This document shows, in pieces, positions 1-8,635 of a DNA stretch of 64,000 bases. The notes beneath the pieces are model-generated. The model did not search any database. It was not told the DNA's origin and worked only from the letters and a program-made list of their open reading frames with translations. Position 1 is the first letter of the stretch. Each line of letters opens with the position of its first letter. Origin of the DNA: Adhaeribacter rhizoryzae (GTDB taxonomy: Bacteria; Bacteroidota; Bacteroidia; Cytophagales; Hymenobacteraceae); NCBI RefSeq assembly GCF_008629685.1, contig NZ_VWSF01000004.1:310001-374000 (forward strand), written 5' to 3'. The position numbers and the translations under genes were made by a program.

Positions 1-236
1 GTATTCCAATGTTTTTTATCCATGTGGTAACCCGGTTGTACCGCCTCATATTGCTCCCGCAACTGTACCGCCACTTCCGGATCGCATTTCAGGTTAATGC
101 TTTCAAAAGTATTAATATTGGTTAAAGCAAAAATCCGGCCGCCTACTTTAAACACCAGGGTGTCTACTCCAAAGGGTGTTTCTTCGGTCACCCCCGGCTT
201 TGCAAGGCAATATTCCCGAAATTCTTCGATGTGCAT
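1..236 (-). CDS. MmcQ/YjbR family protein, C-terminus outside window
   Basis: The reverse strand reads from an ATG at 234-236 as MHIEEFREYCLAKPG, followed by VTEETPFGVDTLVFKVGGRIFAL in pieces, and stays open to the window edge. The N-terminal EEFREYCL helix, the TEETPFG turn and the VGGRIFAL strand are typical of the YjbR/MmcQ (DUF419) family of about 115-120 residues, so about 78 codons are visible. These are small cytosolic proteins with a CyaY-like fold and no firmly assigned reaction. The start codon shares one base with the stop of the upstream DUF6728 gene (TAATG), which suggests translational coupling. It was found by reading the strand, because it is truncated by the window. Confidence 0.85.
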   Translation of the reverse strand, partial: MHIEEFREYCLAKPGVTEETPFGVDTLVFKVGGRIFALTNINTFESINLKCDPEVAVQLREQYEAVQPGYHMDKKHWN

Positions 237-403
237 TATAATACGTGGCGGAAAATTAGAATAAACAGCGCCACCAAAAACATCAGCATCGACAATTTAT
301 TAATAAAATGCATGCTGCGCAGGTTAAAATTTGTTTTCCGCTTGGGATCTTTTTTCCGGAAAAAATAAGTTGCTACTTCCGAAAAATCAAAAAGTCCTTT
401 CAT
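236..403 (-). CDS. DUF6728-like small membrane protein
   Basis: This 55-codon reading frame starts MKGLFDFSEVATYFF and ends FLVALFILIFRHVL. The N-terminal part is basic and soluble (RKKDPKRKTNFNLRSMHFINK), and the last 20 or so residues form one hydrophobic membrane segment. Length and layout match the DUF6728 proteins of Cytophagales as I recall them; the role is unknown. Its TAA overlaps the ATG of the YjbR-family gene by one base, so both are probably on one transcript. The family name is from memory rather than a search. Confidence 0.72.
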   Translation of the reverse strand: MKGLFDFSEVATYFFRKKDPKRKTNFNLRSMHFINKLSMLMFLVALFILIFRHVL

Positions 404-600
404 ACCCGAATATTTATAGATGTAAATTAATCTCTAGTTAATATAATCAAAAACGATTGTTCTATTTAGAGAACATGTAAGTAAGTAAAGAAGTTTGGTA
501 AAGTAAAGCCTTATTGCTGATATTTACAGCTATTTAATAACTGTAATGGCAGTAAATAAAAGTGTTTTAGTTAGGTAATATTACCGGCTTACCGGAATAT

Positions 601-1119
601 TTAATCTATTTTCCATTGCCACTTTTCTTCCTGCCAGAACAGCCAGGGAGCAATTTGATTTTTAGCTTTCGGCAATAAAATTAGAACGGCACCAGCCGGC
701 TGCACGTCTGCTCCGGCGGGCAAAACGTTTTCGGTTTTCCAGGTTTGTAGCCAGTTCCAATCTTCGGTGCCCAAAGTGTTTTGTTGTCCGGCGCCAAATA
801 TTTCGGGCTGCTCTTTCTGTTGCCGCAAAACCATTAAGCCGGTTTTACTAGTTGCGCTTTCCTTTATTAGAATAGCAATATCCAAAAAACCATCTTTATC
901 AAAATCGGCTTGCAGGTAAAAAGGATTAATCTGGAAGTTGTATTCGTACTTCTCTTTAAAGTTTTCTGCTTCTAATATGGCCCAGGTCCATTTGGGTAAT
1001 TCTACTGGAACAGCCTTTGTAACCACCGGATTAGAATTCTTCGGTTCAGAGCAGTTAAATAATAAAAGCACCGGTAAAAAGAACAAAACTGTTGTTTTGG
1101 CTTTTAACGGTGCTTTCAT
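601..1119 (-). CDS. Putative lipoprotein with an acidic DxDxDG loop
   Basis: A 172-residue protein with a lipoprotein signal: basic MKAPLKAK, a hydrophobic stretch, then the lipobox LLFNC with Cys23 as the predicted lipid-modified residue. The mature part contains QADFDKDGFLDIAILIKE (about residues 69-86), a DxDxDG loop like that of FG-GAP/dockerin calcium-binding repeats. The C-terminus is rich in Trp. It is probably anchored in the outer membrane facing the periplasm. The gene lies 23 bp downstream of ispG on the same strand, so co-transcription is plausible. I do not recognise a named family, and no function is claimed. Confidence 0.75.
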   Translation of the reverse strand: MKAPLKAKTTVLFFLPVLLLFNCSEPKNSNPVVTKAVPVELPKWTWAILEAENFKEKYEYNFQINPFYLQADFDKDGFLDIAILIKESATSKTGLMVLRQQKEQPEIFGAGQQNTLGTEDWNWLQTWKTENVLPAGADVQPAGAVLILLPKAKNQIAPWLFWQEEKWQWKID

Positions 1120-1142
1120 CAGTATAAATATTAATAAATTTT

Positions 1143-3122
1143 TTAGCCTACTTCCTGCTCCAGAAACACAGGTTCAATCCATTTGCCGTCTTCCCGAATT
1201 AGCTGTATTAATTCATCTACGGCATTGTCTTCGGGAACCGCTTTTTTAATAACGTTTTGGCCGCGGTACAAGGCAATTTTGCCTTTGCCTACTCCTACGT
1301 AACCATAATCTGCATCGGCCATTTCCCCGGGACCGTTTACAATACAACCCATAATGCCAATCTTTACGCCCTTCAGGTGGTCGGTGCGTTTCCGAATCAT
1401 GGCGGTGGTTTCCTGTAAATCAAACAAGGTGCGGCCGCAGCTCGGGCAACTAATATATTCGGTTTTGCTCATGCGCGTACGCGCCGCCTGCAAAATGCCG
1501 AAGCTTAATTTATTTAAATTATCCAGCAAGCTCAACCACTCGGTTTTACTTTTTTCGGGTAATAATTCGGTGCTGAGTACCACGCCATCGCCTAAGCCAT
1601 CCAGTAACAAACCACCCACATCGGTAGAGGCATATAACTGCGTTTGCTCCAGGCTCATTTCGGAATATTGCCGGTTTATTATTACCGGATTCGCTACGCC
1701 ATTATTCATCAGCCGGAAAAAAGCTTTCCGCAACTCGGCCATAGCGTGTTTGTTTTCGGTGTATAAGATAATTACCGCAGTTTTATCTGCGCGCAGTTGG
1801 GCAACAGCCTCGTTGGTTAAGGAATTAATATTCTGAAAAACAAAATTCTGTTCCGGGTGGCGCGGCCCGGTATTAGCATACTCGGTTTGGGTTAAAACCG
1901 GGTAATGCTCCTGGCGCTGACCGCCGGCTAACCAAGCAGCATAATCAACTACTTCTTTCAGGCCGTTGGGCAACATAAAAGCAATGGGGTTACTTCCGGT
2001 ATAAATATAATCAGCGCCCAAGTCGTTCATGTTAAACTTATCCAGCAACATCGAGTACAAGTGGCCCACGCATTTCAGATCAGCATATTGCACATTGGTC
2101 AGGCGGTTAAGGTCGGCCATTACCCGCGGCACATTTTGACCGCCCAGGTTACCAACTTCAAAAGTTTCGCGGCGATGATATTGGAACGGATTAATGGGCA
2201 CGTTGCAGATAGGCTTAATTTCGGCGTGACCAGTCCGGTTAGTGTACCTATCAATAAGCATGCGGGCAACCGGCGCTTCAAACTCCGGGGCTTCGGTTAA
2301 GGAAACCCGTACGGTATCGCCAATGCCGTCTTCCAATAAAGTACCTATACCCACCGCCGATTTAATGCGGCCATCTTCTCCTTCGCCGGCTTCGGTAACA
2401 CCTAAATGAAACGGGTAAGGCTGCAAACCTTCTTCGGCTAGTTTTTGCGCAAGCAAACGGTAAGCTTGCACCATTACCTGCGTATTGCTCGCCTTCATCG
2501 ATAAAACAATATCGTAATAATTTAGGTCTTCGCAGATGCGCAAGAATTCCAAGGCACTTTCAACCATTCCTAGCGGAGTATCGCCGTAACGGCTTAATAT
2601 TCTGTCGGATAAAGAGCCGTGGTTGGTGCCGATGCGCATAGCGGTGCCGTACTCTTTACAGATTTTTACCAGCGGTACAAACCGTTCGCGTATCCGGTCT
2701 AACTCAGCCTGGTAGGTTATATCGGTATATTCAATTACTTCAAATTTCTTTTTATCGGCGTAATTACCGGGGTTAATCCGCACTTTTTCTACAATCCGGG
2801 CGGCCAGTTCAGCAGCGTTCGGCGTAAAATGAATATCGGCAATTAGAGGCACGTTGTAACCCCGGCGGCGCAGTTCGGCTTTAATATGGCGGAGGTTTTC
2901 TGCTTCTTTCACGCTTGGCGCGGTAATGCGCACGTACTCGCAGCCGGCCTCTACCATTCTAATGGTCTGCTCCACCGATCCCAGAGTATCCATGGTGTCA
3001 ACAGTAGTCATCGATTGTACCCGAATGGGGTTTTTGCCGCCCACAGCCACCTCGCCAATGGCAACTTCGCGGGTTTCCCGCCGGATATATTGGGTAAGGC
3101 TCGGACAATATTGTAAGTTCAT
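1143..3122 (-). CDS. ispG: (E)-4-hydroxy-3-methylbut-2-enyl-diphosphate synthase
   Basis: IspG/GcpE converts 2-C-methyl-erythritol 2,4-cyclodiphosphate to HMBPP in the MEP isoprenoid pathway. The first 290 or so residues form the TIM-barrel domain (TREVAIGEVAVGG, VQSMTTVDTMDT, RIGTNHGSLSDRI). The C-terminal domain carries the [4Fe-4S] ligands Cys559 and Cys562 (CPSCGRT) and Cys593 (MGCIVNGPGE), with Glu600 in the conserved NGPGE. At 659 residues it is the long form with an inserted middle domain (about 300-530), as in Bacteroidota, Chlamydiae and plants, rather than the 370-residue E. coli form. The start at MNLQYCPSLTQYIRR matches the family. No frameshift is seen. Confidence 0.97.
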   Translation of the reverse strand: MNLQYCPSLTQYIRRETREVAIGEVAVGGKNPIRVQSMTTVDTMDTLGSVEQTIRMVEAGCEYVRITAPSVKEAENLRHIKAELRRRGYNVPLIADIHFTPNAAELAARIVEKVRINPGNYADKKKFEVIEYTDITYQAELDRIRERFVPLVKICKEYGTAMRIGTNHGSLSDRILSRYGDTPLGMVESALEFLRICEDLNYYDIVLSMKASNTQVMVQAYRLLAQKLAEEGLQPYPFHLGVTEAGEGEDGRIKSAVGIGTLLEDGIGDTVRVSLTEAPEFEAPVARMLIDRYTNRTGHAEIKPICNVPINPFQYHRRETFEVGNLGGQNVPRVMADLNRLTNVQYADLKCVGHLYSMLLDKFNMNDLGADYIYTGSNPIAFMLPNGLKEVVDYAAWLAGGQRQEHYPVLTQTEYANTGPRHPEQNFVFQNINSLTNEAVAQLRADKTAVIILYTENKHAMAELRKAFFRLMNNGVANPVIINRQYSEMSLEQTQLYASTDVGGLLLDGLGDGVVLSTELLPEKSKTEWLSLLDNLNKLSFGILQAARTRMSKTEYISCPSCGRTLFDLQETTAMIRKRTDHLKGVKIGIMGCIVNGPGEMADADYGYVGVGKGKIALYRGQNVIKKAVPEDNAVDELIQLIREDGKWIEPVFLEQEVG

Positions 3123-3314
3123 AGGAATACGAGTAGGATCTAATTCTTAACTAAAATCAGGCCAGGTTTGTTCGGCTTGCTGGCTGTAAAATTAAAACCA
3201 ATTTATTGAATTAAGGCTATTTAACCGTTGTTTTAACAATATAAGCGTTCTTAATTAGATTAATGAAAGCAGATTAATTAAACTGGAAAGGTTTTTGCTT
3301 TACTTGTAAATAAG

Positions 3315-3791
3315 ATGGGGAATTTTACACAAATGGTTAATAAATACTTAAGTAATGGTTTTCGGGAGCGTATTCAAAGCCAGGCCGAGCAATTTGGCCT
3401 AAAAGGAAAACAGGCTTTTGATATTATTGCGTTAACTTCTAGTACTGTAAAAGAAATATTACAGGCCGAACTGAAGAATGGTAATTACAATGGAGTAGTT
3501 ACTTTCTTAAAAAGTAAGCCCGGGCAAATTGGTACCAACCTGTTGGTAGATAAAATAATGCAGCGGTTAGTTAGCCGCTTAATATTGCGTTTTGGCTTAC
3601 CTGGCGGCGCAGCTTTAAATATTGCTACCTTATTATTGCCTTTTATTTTGAAAAGAATTGGCAAAAAAGCTTTAACAACCGGCAAGGTGCAGGATTTGTT
3701 AAACTCACTCGGCGTAACCAGCCAACTGGAAAAATTGAATATCCTGAAAAATCAGGTTAAAGATAAGTTTACACCAGGCAAAGCAGCCTGA
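3315..3791 (+). CDS. Hypothetical protein, 158 aa
   Basis: The protein starts MGNFTQMVNKYLSNGFRER and is mostly predicted helix. It has a basic, slightly hydrophobic central part (about residues 75-115, RLVSRLILRFGLPGGAALNIATLL) and a charged C-terminus. There is no signal peptide and no clear transmembrane span. The segment around EILQAELKNGNYNGVVTFLKS loosely resembles DUF937/YidB-type helical proteins, which is a weak resemblance only. It is a single-gene unit, divergent from ispG and convergent with glnA, with a shared terminator downstream. Codon use resembles the neighbours. Confidence 0.65.
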   Translation: MGNFTQMVNKYLSNGFRERIQSQAEQFGLKGKQAFDIIALTSSTVKEILQAELKNGNYNGVVTFLKSKPGQIGTNLLVDKIMQRLVSRLILRFGLPGGAALNIATLLLPFILKRIGKKALTTGKVQDLLNSLGVTSQLEKLNILKNQVKDKFTPGKAA

Positions 3792-3831
3792 TAAAAGAGT
3801 GTTGTAATTTTAATGTTTAGGTTTAAGTTTA

Positions 3832-3870
3832 TAAAAAAGGCTCCGGTATCGGAGCCTTCTTTATTTTTAT
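3832..3870. terminator. Bidirectional rho-independent terminator
   Basis: A 7-bp stem GGCTCCG/CGGAGCC (3839-3845 with 3850-3856) closes a GTAT loop. T-rich runs follow on the + side (TTCTTTATTTTT) and on the - side (complement of AAAAAA). It sits between the convergent 158-aa gene and glutamine synthetase and can end both transcripts. Confidence 0.85.
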
Positions 3871-3883
3871 ACAATGTTGCTTA

Positions 3884-6073
3884 CTAGTGGGTAAACAGCA
3901 TTTCGCGGTATTTTACCAATGGCCAATCTTCGTCGTCGACCATTAATTCTAATTTATCTACGCTGTAACGAATGGTATCGAAGTAAGGTCTTACCTCGTC
4001 GCAGTACATGATAGCGCGATCGCGGGTATTTTCTACTTTGTTCGCTACTTTGCGCCGCTCAACCATTTCTTCTACGTTTTTCTTGATGATAGAAACGTGT
4101 TTCGAAATATCTTTGATGGTATCTAAAGTCGCGTTGGTAAATTCTTCTTCCAGACCCAGTTCGCGTAAACCTTTAATATTGGTAATAAGTTTGTTTTGGT
4201 AAGCAACTGCAGTCGGAATAATATGGTTCAGCGCCAGGTCGCCTAATACGCGGCCTTCAATCTGAATTTTCTTAATATATTCTTCCAGCAATATTTCGTG
4301 CCGGGCGTGCAGCTCTACTTTGGTATAAACACCTAAACGGGTAAATAATTCTTCGGCTTGTTTTGTAACCAGGAAGTCTAAAGCTTGCGGCGTAGTTTTT
4401 ACGTTTGATAAACCACGACGTTCGGCTTCTTCTTCCCACTCTTTAGAGTAACCGTTTCCTTCGAACCGGATTGGTTTAGATGCTTTTAAATATTCCCGGA
4501 TTACATCAATAATGGCAACTTCTTTCTTTTTACCTTTTTCAATCTGGGCATCTACCACATTCTTAAACTCAATCAGCTGGTCGGCCACAATAGCGTTCAG
4601 AATAGTCATGGCCGAAGAACTGTTGGCCGAAGAACCTACTGCGCGGAACTCAAATTTATTACCGGTAAAGGCAAAAGGCGAAGTCCGGTTACGGTCGGTG
4701 TTGTCCAGTAATATTTCCGGGATTTTATCAATACCCAGTTTCAGGTACATGTTATCGCCTTTGTCAATAGCAATAGAAGAATTATTTTCTAACTCCTCGC
4801 ATACTTCTGTTAATTGCGAACCAATGAAAGCCGAAATAATTGCGGGTGGCGCTTCGTTGGCACCTAAACGGTGGTCGTTGCTGGCCGATGCAATACTGGC
4901 ACGTAATAAATCGGCGTTTTTATGTACGGCCATTAAAGTAGTGGCAAAGAACGCTAAGAATTGTAAATTTTCTTTCGGACGTTTGCCCGGCGCTAATAAA
5001 TTTACCCCAGTGTCGGTAGACATTGCCCAGTTGTTGTGCTTACCGCTACCGTTTACGCCGGCAAATGGTTTTTCGTGCAGCAACACCTTAAAGTTGTGGC
5101 GCTCGGCAACTTTGCTCATCAGGTCCATCAACAATTGGTTGTGGTCTACGGCTAAGTTTGCATCTTCAAAAGTAGGCGCGCACTCGTACTGGTTAGGCGC
5201 TACCTCGTTGTGGCGAGTCCGTAAAGGAATGCCTAATTTATGCGCTTCCTGCTCAAAATCAACCATAAAGTTGTGCACCCGGGTAGGAATAGAACCAAAA
5301 TAATGATCCTCTAACTGCTGGCCTTTGGCCGGTGAATGACCAAATAAAGTGCGGCCGGTCATTACTAAGTCTGGGCGGGCAGCGTACAGGGCCTTATCAA
5401 TTAAGAAATATTCTTGTTCAATACCCAAAGTAGCGCTTACTTTGGTTACATCGCGGTCGAAATATTGGCATACTTCTACAGCAGCCGATTCCAGGGCCAC
5501 TAAAGTTTTAAGCAAAGGCGCTTTATAATCCAGGGCCTCGCCGGTGTACGCTACAAAAATAGTAGGAATACAAAGGGTTTTGGCACCGGCAATTTCAATA
5601 ATAAAAGCAGGTGAAGTTGGGTCCCAGGCCGTATAACCGCGGGCTTCAAAGGTATTGCGGATACCACCGTTCGGGAAAGAAGAAGCATCTGGCTCTTGTT
5701 GTACCAGGGCCGAACCTTTGAAATTTTCAATGGCCTGGCCATCGCTGTTTAAATCAAAAAAGCTATCGTGTTTTTCGGCGGTTGCGCCGGTTAATGGCTG
5801 AAACCAATGCGTATAGTGGGTAGCACCTTTCGATAAAGCCCAGGTTTTCATGGCGGCTGCTACCGCATCGGCCACATTACGCTCTACTTTGGTGCCGTGC
5901 TTAATAGCAGAAGTAAGTTTTTTAAAATATTCGCTCGACATGGTAGTGCGCATGGCTTCCAGGCCAAATACGTTTTTACCATAATAATCAGAAATTTTGG
6001 GGGCGGGAGCTATCACTTCAACGGGCTGACGGCTTTCAGCTACCTCAAGTGCTCTAAAACGAAGTACTGCCAT
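3884..6073 (-). CDS. Glutamine synthetase type III
   Basis: This is a GSIII (GlnN-type) enzyme that makes glutamine from glutamate, ammonia and ATP in the cytosol. From the ATG at 6071-6073 the protein is 729 residues, starting MAVLRFRALEVAESRQPVEV, which is the normal start and length for Bacteroidota GSIII. An in-frame extension of 29 codons reaches 6160 but is not typical. Visible family features include YFGSIPTRVHNFMVDFEQE, the catalytic-domain block HEKPFAGVNGSGKHNNWAM, ASNDHRLGANEAPPAI and NRTSPFAFTGNKFEFRAVGSS. No GlnR or NtrC-type regulator is adjacent. Confidence 0.96.
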   Translation of the reverse strand: MAVLRFRALEVAESRQPVEVIAPAPKISDYYGKNVFGLEAMRTTMSSEYFKKLTSAIKHGTKVERNVADAVAAAMKTWALSKGATHYTHWFQPLTGATAEKHDSFFDLNSDGQAIENFKGSALVQQEPDASSFPNGGIRNTFEARGYTAWDPTSPAFIIEIAGAKTLCIPTIFVAYTGEALDYKAPLLKTLVALESAAVEVCQYFDRDVTKVSATLGIEQEYFLIDKALYAARPDLVMTGRTLFGHSPAKGQQLEDHYFGSIPTRVHNFMVDFEQEAHKLGIPLRTRHNEVAPNQYECAPTFEDANLAVDHNQLLMDLMSKVAERHNFKVLLHEKPFAGVNGSGKHNNWAMSTDTGVNLLAPGKRPKENLQFLAFFATTLMAVHKNADLLRASIASASNDHRLGANEAPPAIISAFIGSQLTEVCEELENNSSIAIDKGDNMYLKLGIDKIPEILLDNTDRNRTSPFAFTGNKFEFRAVGSSANSSSAMTILNAIVADQLIEFKNVVDAQIEKGKKKEVAIIDVIREYLKASKPIRFEGNGYSKEWEEEAERRGLSNVKTTPQALDFLVTKQAEELFTRLGVYTKVELHARHEILLEEYIKKIQIEGRVLGDLALNHIIPTAVAYQNKLITNIKGLRELGLEEEFTNATLDTIKDISKHVSIIKKNVEEMVERRKVANKVENTRDRAIMYCDEVRPYFDTIRYSVDKLELMVDDEDWPLVKYREMLFTH

Positions 6074-6317
6074 AGTTTTTAATACAGTTTTTTTAATAGG
6101 TTTGCCAAAGGTAATAATTGTTTTAATTTTCATAACAAATACCTTTAATTTTTTTACCAATTCTGTAAAAATTTAGCAAAACTTTAAATTTACCCTTTTA
6201 TAAAAGAGCATCATTGCTAAAAATTTATCTAATTTCGGGTAAAAGGGTTTAAATTAAGGATGTCTGCCCAAGCCATTCACTAAGCTTATACTTTTAGTTA
6301 TTGAAACTACCTTAAAG

Positions 6318-6325
6318 TATATTTG
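6318..6325 (+). promoter_or_regulatory. -7 promoter element TATATTTG
   Basis: The octamer TATATTTG matches the Bacteroidota -7 consensus TAnnTTTG. It ends only four bases before the ATG at 6330, so the predicted transcript start is at or beside the start codon. A TTG lies 14 bases upstream, closer than the usual 17-23. Confidence 0.5.
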
Positions 6326-6329
6326 CGGC

Positions 6330-8171
6330 ATGAATAACAAGTGGTTTTTGCACGCAAGGTATTTTTTAACCTGGATATTCTTTTTTATTGGAGCCAAAGC
6401 ATTTTTTTTGCTCTATCATTTCTCCCGCAGCAGTAAGTTATCCGGAACAGAAGTTTCTAAAATATTTATATACGGCTTAAGAATGGATATTTCTTTTGCC
6501 GGCTACCTGAGCATTATTCCGTTTTTACTTTTGCTGGTAAAAGCATTTTTTCCGCAGCTTAACATTTTAAAGCCAATTAAATATTATACCTGGTTTTTCA
6601 TCGTATTAATTGCGCTGCTAACAACCGTTGATTTGGAATTGTATAATGCCTGGGGATTCCGGCTGGATGCCACTCCCCTGCAATATTTAGCTACGCCCAC
6701 CGAAATGGCAGCTTCGTCCGGGAATGCACCGGTACTATTATTAGTGGGTTTGTTCTTATTACTGAGCTTGCTGGGCTTTGTTTTATTACGCAAATTGGTT
6801 CCGGCCATCATTTTTGGTGCGAAAAGTCAATTATTCTTTATTATCTGGTCGGTGTGGTGGTTTGCTTTTTTAATTGTGCCCATCCGGGGTGGTTTGCAGC
6901 ACATTCCTATTAACCAAAGCGATGTATATTTTTCCGATAATATTTTCGCGAACCACGCGGCCGTTAATTTGCCCTGGAATGTTATGTACTCCTTAAGTAA
7001 AAGGAACTACGAAAACCAAAACCCTTACGAATATTTTCCGGATTCTACCGCACAACGGCTCGTATCGGAATTATATAAAACGCCTAAAACTACCGCCTTA
7101 CCTAAAGTACTGCATAAGCAGCAGCCCAATGTATTATTTATTATCCTGGAAAGTTATACAGCCAAAGTAGTAGGCTGCCTGGGAGCAGGTGAACTGAGCG
7201 CCACGCCAAACTTAGATAAGTTGGCCCAAGAAGGCATTTTATTTAATAATATTTACGCGAGCGGCGACCGGAGCGAAAAAGGATTGGTGGCTTTACTCAG
7301 CAGCTACCCGGTGCAAACAACTACCTCTATCGTGAAAACGCCCCGTAAAACCGAGCACCTCCCCCACTTAAACCACGTACTGGAAGCGCAAGGTTACCGC
7401 AGCCGTTTTTATTACGGTGGCGAACTGGCCTTTGCCAACATCAAATCTTATTTATTAAACGCCGGCTACGACCACCTGATTAGTAAATTCGATTTTGAAG
7501 CCAAAGATTATAACTCCAAGTGGGGCGTACACGACCATGTGCTGCTACAAAGGGTACTTCAGGATTTAAAAGAAGAAAAGCAACCTTTTTTTACCACCGT
7601 ATTCACGCTCAGCAGCCACGAGCCTTACGATGTTCCGATGCCGGCTAAATTTAAAGGTGCCGATGAAACCACCCGTTTCCGGAATTCTGTTTATTACACC
7701 GATTATGCGCTTGGGCAGTTTGTAGAAGCAGCAAAAAAAGAACCCTGGTGGCAAAATACGCTGGTAATATTAGCCGCCGACCACGGACATCGTTTCCCAG
7801 GCGATGACCCGAATGACGCACCCAGTAAGTTCCGGATACCTTTTATTTTAACGGGCGGGGCCATCGCTATGCAAAATCAGGTTATTTCCAAAGTAGGCTC
7901 CCAAACCGATATTGTACCAACCGTACTCGCGCAATTAAATTTACATGAAGCCAATTACCAGTGGAGTAAAAATTTATTAGATCCGCAGACCCAGGATTTT
8001 GCCTTTTATGTGTTTAACGATGGTTTCGGGTACATTACCCCCCAGGGAGCCGTAACCTTTGATAACGTAGCCAAAAAAATAATCCGGAAAGATGCGCAGG
8101 TATCCCCCAAACAAATTGATTACGGAAAAGCTTACATGCAACTATCTTTCAAAGATTTTTTAGCTAAATAG
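6330..8171 (+). CDS. LTA synthase-family membrane sulfatase/phosphotransferase
   Basis: A 613-residue protein with about five N-terminal membrane helices (residues 1-185) and an alkaline-phosphatase/sulfatase-superfamily domain facing the periplasm (about 245-600). Family landmarks are NVLFIILESYTAKVVG (metal-binding Glu), GDRSEKGLVALLSSYP (nucleophile region, where as I recall many relatives have Thr and here a Ser is present), KWGVHDHVLL, TLSSHEPYDVP and the metal ligands AADHGH near 485. Bacteroidota members are usually annotated LTA synthase family, but true lipoteichoic acid is not expected in a Gram-negative cell. A head-group transferase or hydrolase acting on envelope lipids or glycans is more likely. 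The substrate is unknown. Confidence 0.9.
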   Translation: MNNKWFLHARYFLTWIFFFIGAKAFFLLYHFSRSSKLSGTEVSKIFIYGLRMDISFAGYLSIIPFLLLLVKAFFPQLNILKPIKYYTWFFIVLIALLTTVDLELYNAWGFRLDATPLQYLATPTEMAASSGNAPVLLLVGLFLLLSLLGFVLLRKLVPAIIFGAKSQLFFIIWSVWWFAFLIVPIRGGLQHIPINQSDVYFSDNIFANHAAVNLPWNVMYSLSKRNYENQNPYEYFPDSTAQRLVSELYKTPKTTALPKVLHKQQPNVLFIILESYTAKVVGCLGAGELSATPNLDKLAQEGILFNNIYASGDRSEKGLVALLSSYPVQTTTSIVKTPRKTEHLPHLNHVLEAQGYRSRFYYGGELAFANIKSYLLNAGYDHLISKFDFEAKDYNSKWGVHDHVLLQRVLQDLKEEKQPFFTTVFTLSSHEPYDVPMPAKFKGADETTRFRNSVYYTDYALGQFVEAAKKEPWWQNTLVILAADHGHRFPGDDPNDAPSKFRIPFILTGGAIAMQNQVISKVGSQTDIVPTVLAQLNLHEANYQWSKNLLDPQTQDFAFYVFNDGFGYITPQGAVTFDNVAKKIIRKDAQVSPKQIDYGKAYMQLSFKDFLAK

Positions 8172-8210
8172 AATTTAGCGATTTGAAACTGCTAACATAA
8201 AAGTTTTTTG

Positions 8211-8262
8211 CAGTCCGGACGGGACTCGAACCTGCGAACTGTCCATTAACAGGGTGCATTTT
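8211..8262 (-). pseudogene. Decayed 3' half of a tRNA-Asp gene
   Basis: On the reverse strand this stretch carries a T-arm and acceptor end. From 8237 down to 8211, 25 of 27 bases match the 3' end of the intact tRNA-Asp at 52985. Homology continues weakly through an anticodon-loop remnant (CTGTTAA against CTGTCAC) with a one-base deletion, then is lost. The 5' acceptor strand and D-arm are absent and the anticodon stem no longer pairs, so it cannot be a working tRNA. It may be an old partial duplication or an attachment-site scar. Confidence 0.6.
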
Positions 8263-8322
8263 AAATGATATCATTATCAAATTAATACTCCTTATTTAAA
8301 ATAAAGCAAAGGCCATACCACC

Positions 8323-8391
8323 CACCGCCATCATTCTGAAAGAATCTTACTGGTGGCCTGCTAATAAGATTCTTTCAGAATGACGGCGGTG
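8323..8391. repeat. Dispersed hairpin repeat, family A copy 1
   Basis: Arms at 8323-8349 and 8365-8391 are complementary at 26 of 27 positions, with a 15-base loop containing GCCTGCTAA. The stem contains TCATTCTGAAAGAATCTTA. A second copy with the same loop core and a different stem lies at 23586-23654. No coding capacity is seen. Confidence 0.8.
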
Positions 8392-8605
8392 AGCAGGGAC
8401 TTTTGAGAAAATATGTACAAGAAGGTTAAAGCGCCATTTAAATTTAAATAAGAGTAATAATATTACCAATCTAAGGTTTAAAATAATTAAAAATTATGTA
8501 GAGCTATTATTTAAGGTAAGTATTTCTATTAGGCAGTATAATGCATTGTTAATCTTGCGGCTATACACGTTAATATTAAATAGAATAACCTGATGCTTAT
8601 CGCTT
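8392..8605. other. Intergenic stretch before mtaB
   Basis: The 434-bp gap between the sulfatase and mtaB holds the tRNA-Asp fragment, the family A hairpin and, in this AT-rich remainder, no reading frame or RNA gene that I can support. Confidence 0.6.
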
Positions 8606-8620
8606 TTGCTTAGATTTTTG

Positions 8621-8628
8621 TATCTTTG
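8621..8628 (+). promoter_or_regulatory. -7 promoter element TATCTTTG for mtaB
   Basis: TATCTTTG matches TAnnTTTG and lies eight bases before the ATG at 8636, implying a leader of only a few bases. Confidence 0.5.
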
Positions 8629-8635
8629 CGGCCTT

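Noticed and set aside
1354-1836. 160-codon frame opposite ispG
   Set aside because: Antisense shadow of ispG with no recognisable domain.
4512-5303. 263-codon + strand frame opposite glutamine synthetase
   Set aside because: It lies wholly antisense to a certain GSIII gene, has no promoter or family resemblance, and its composition is explained by the codon pattern of the other strand.
6074-6160. 29-codon N-terminal extension of glutamine synthetase III
   Set aside because: Known Bacteroidota GSIII proteins begin at the MA-LRF-AL block and are about 729 residues, so the extension is probably untranslated.
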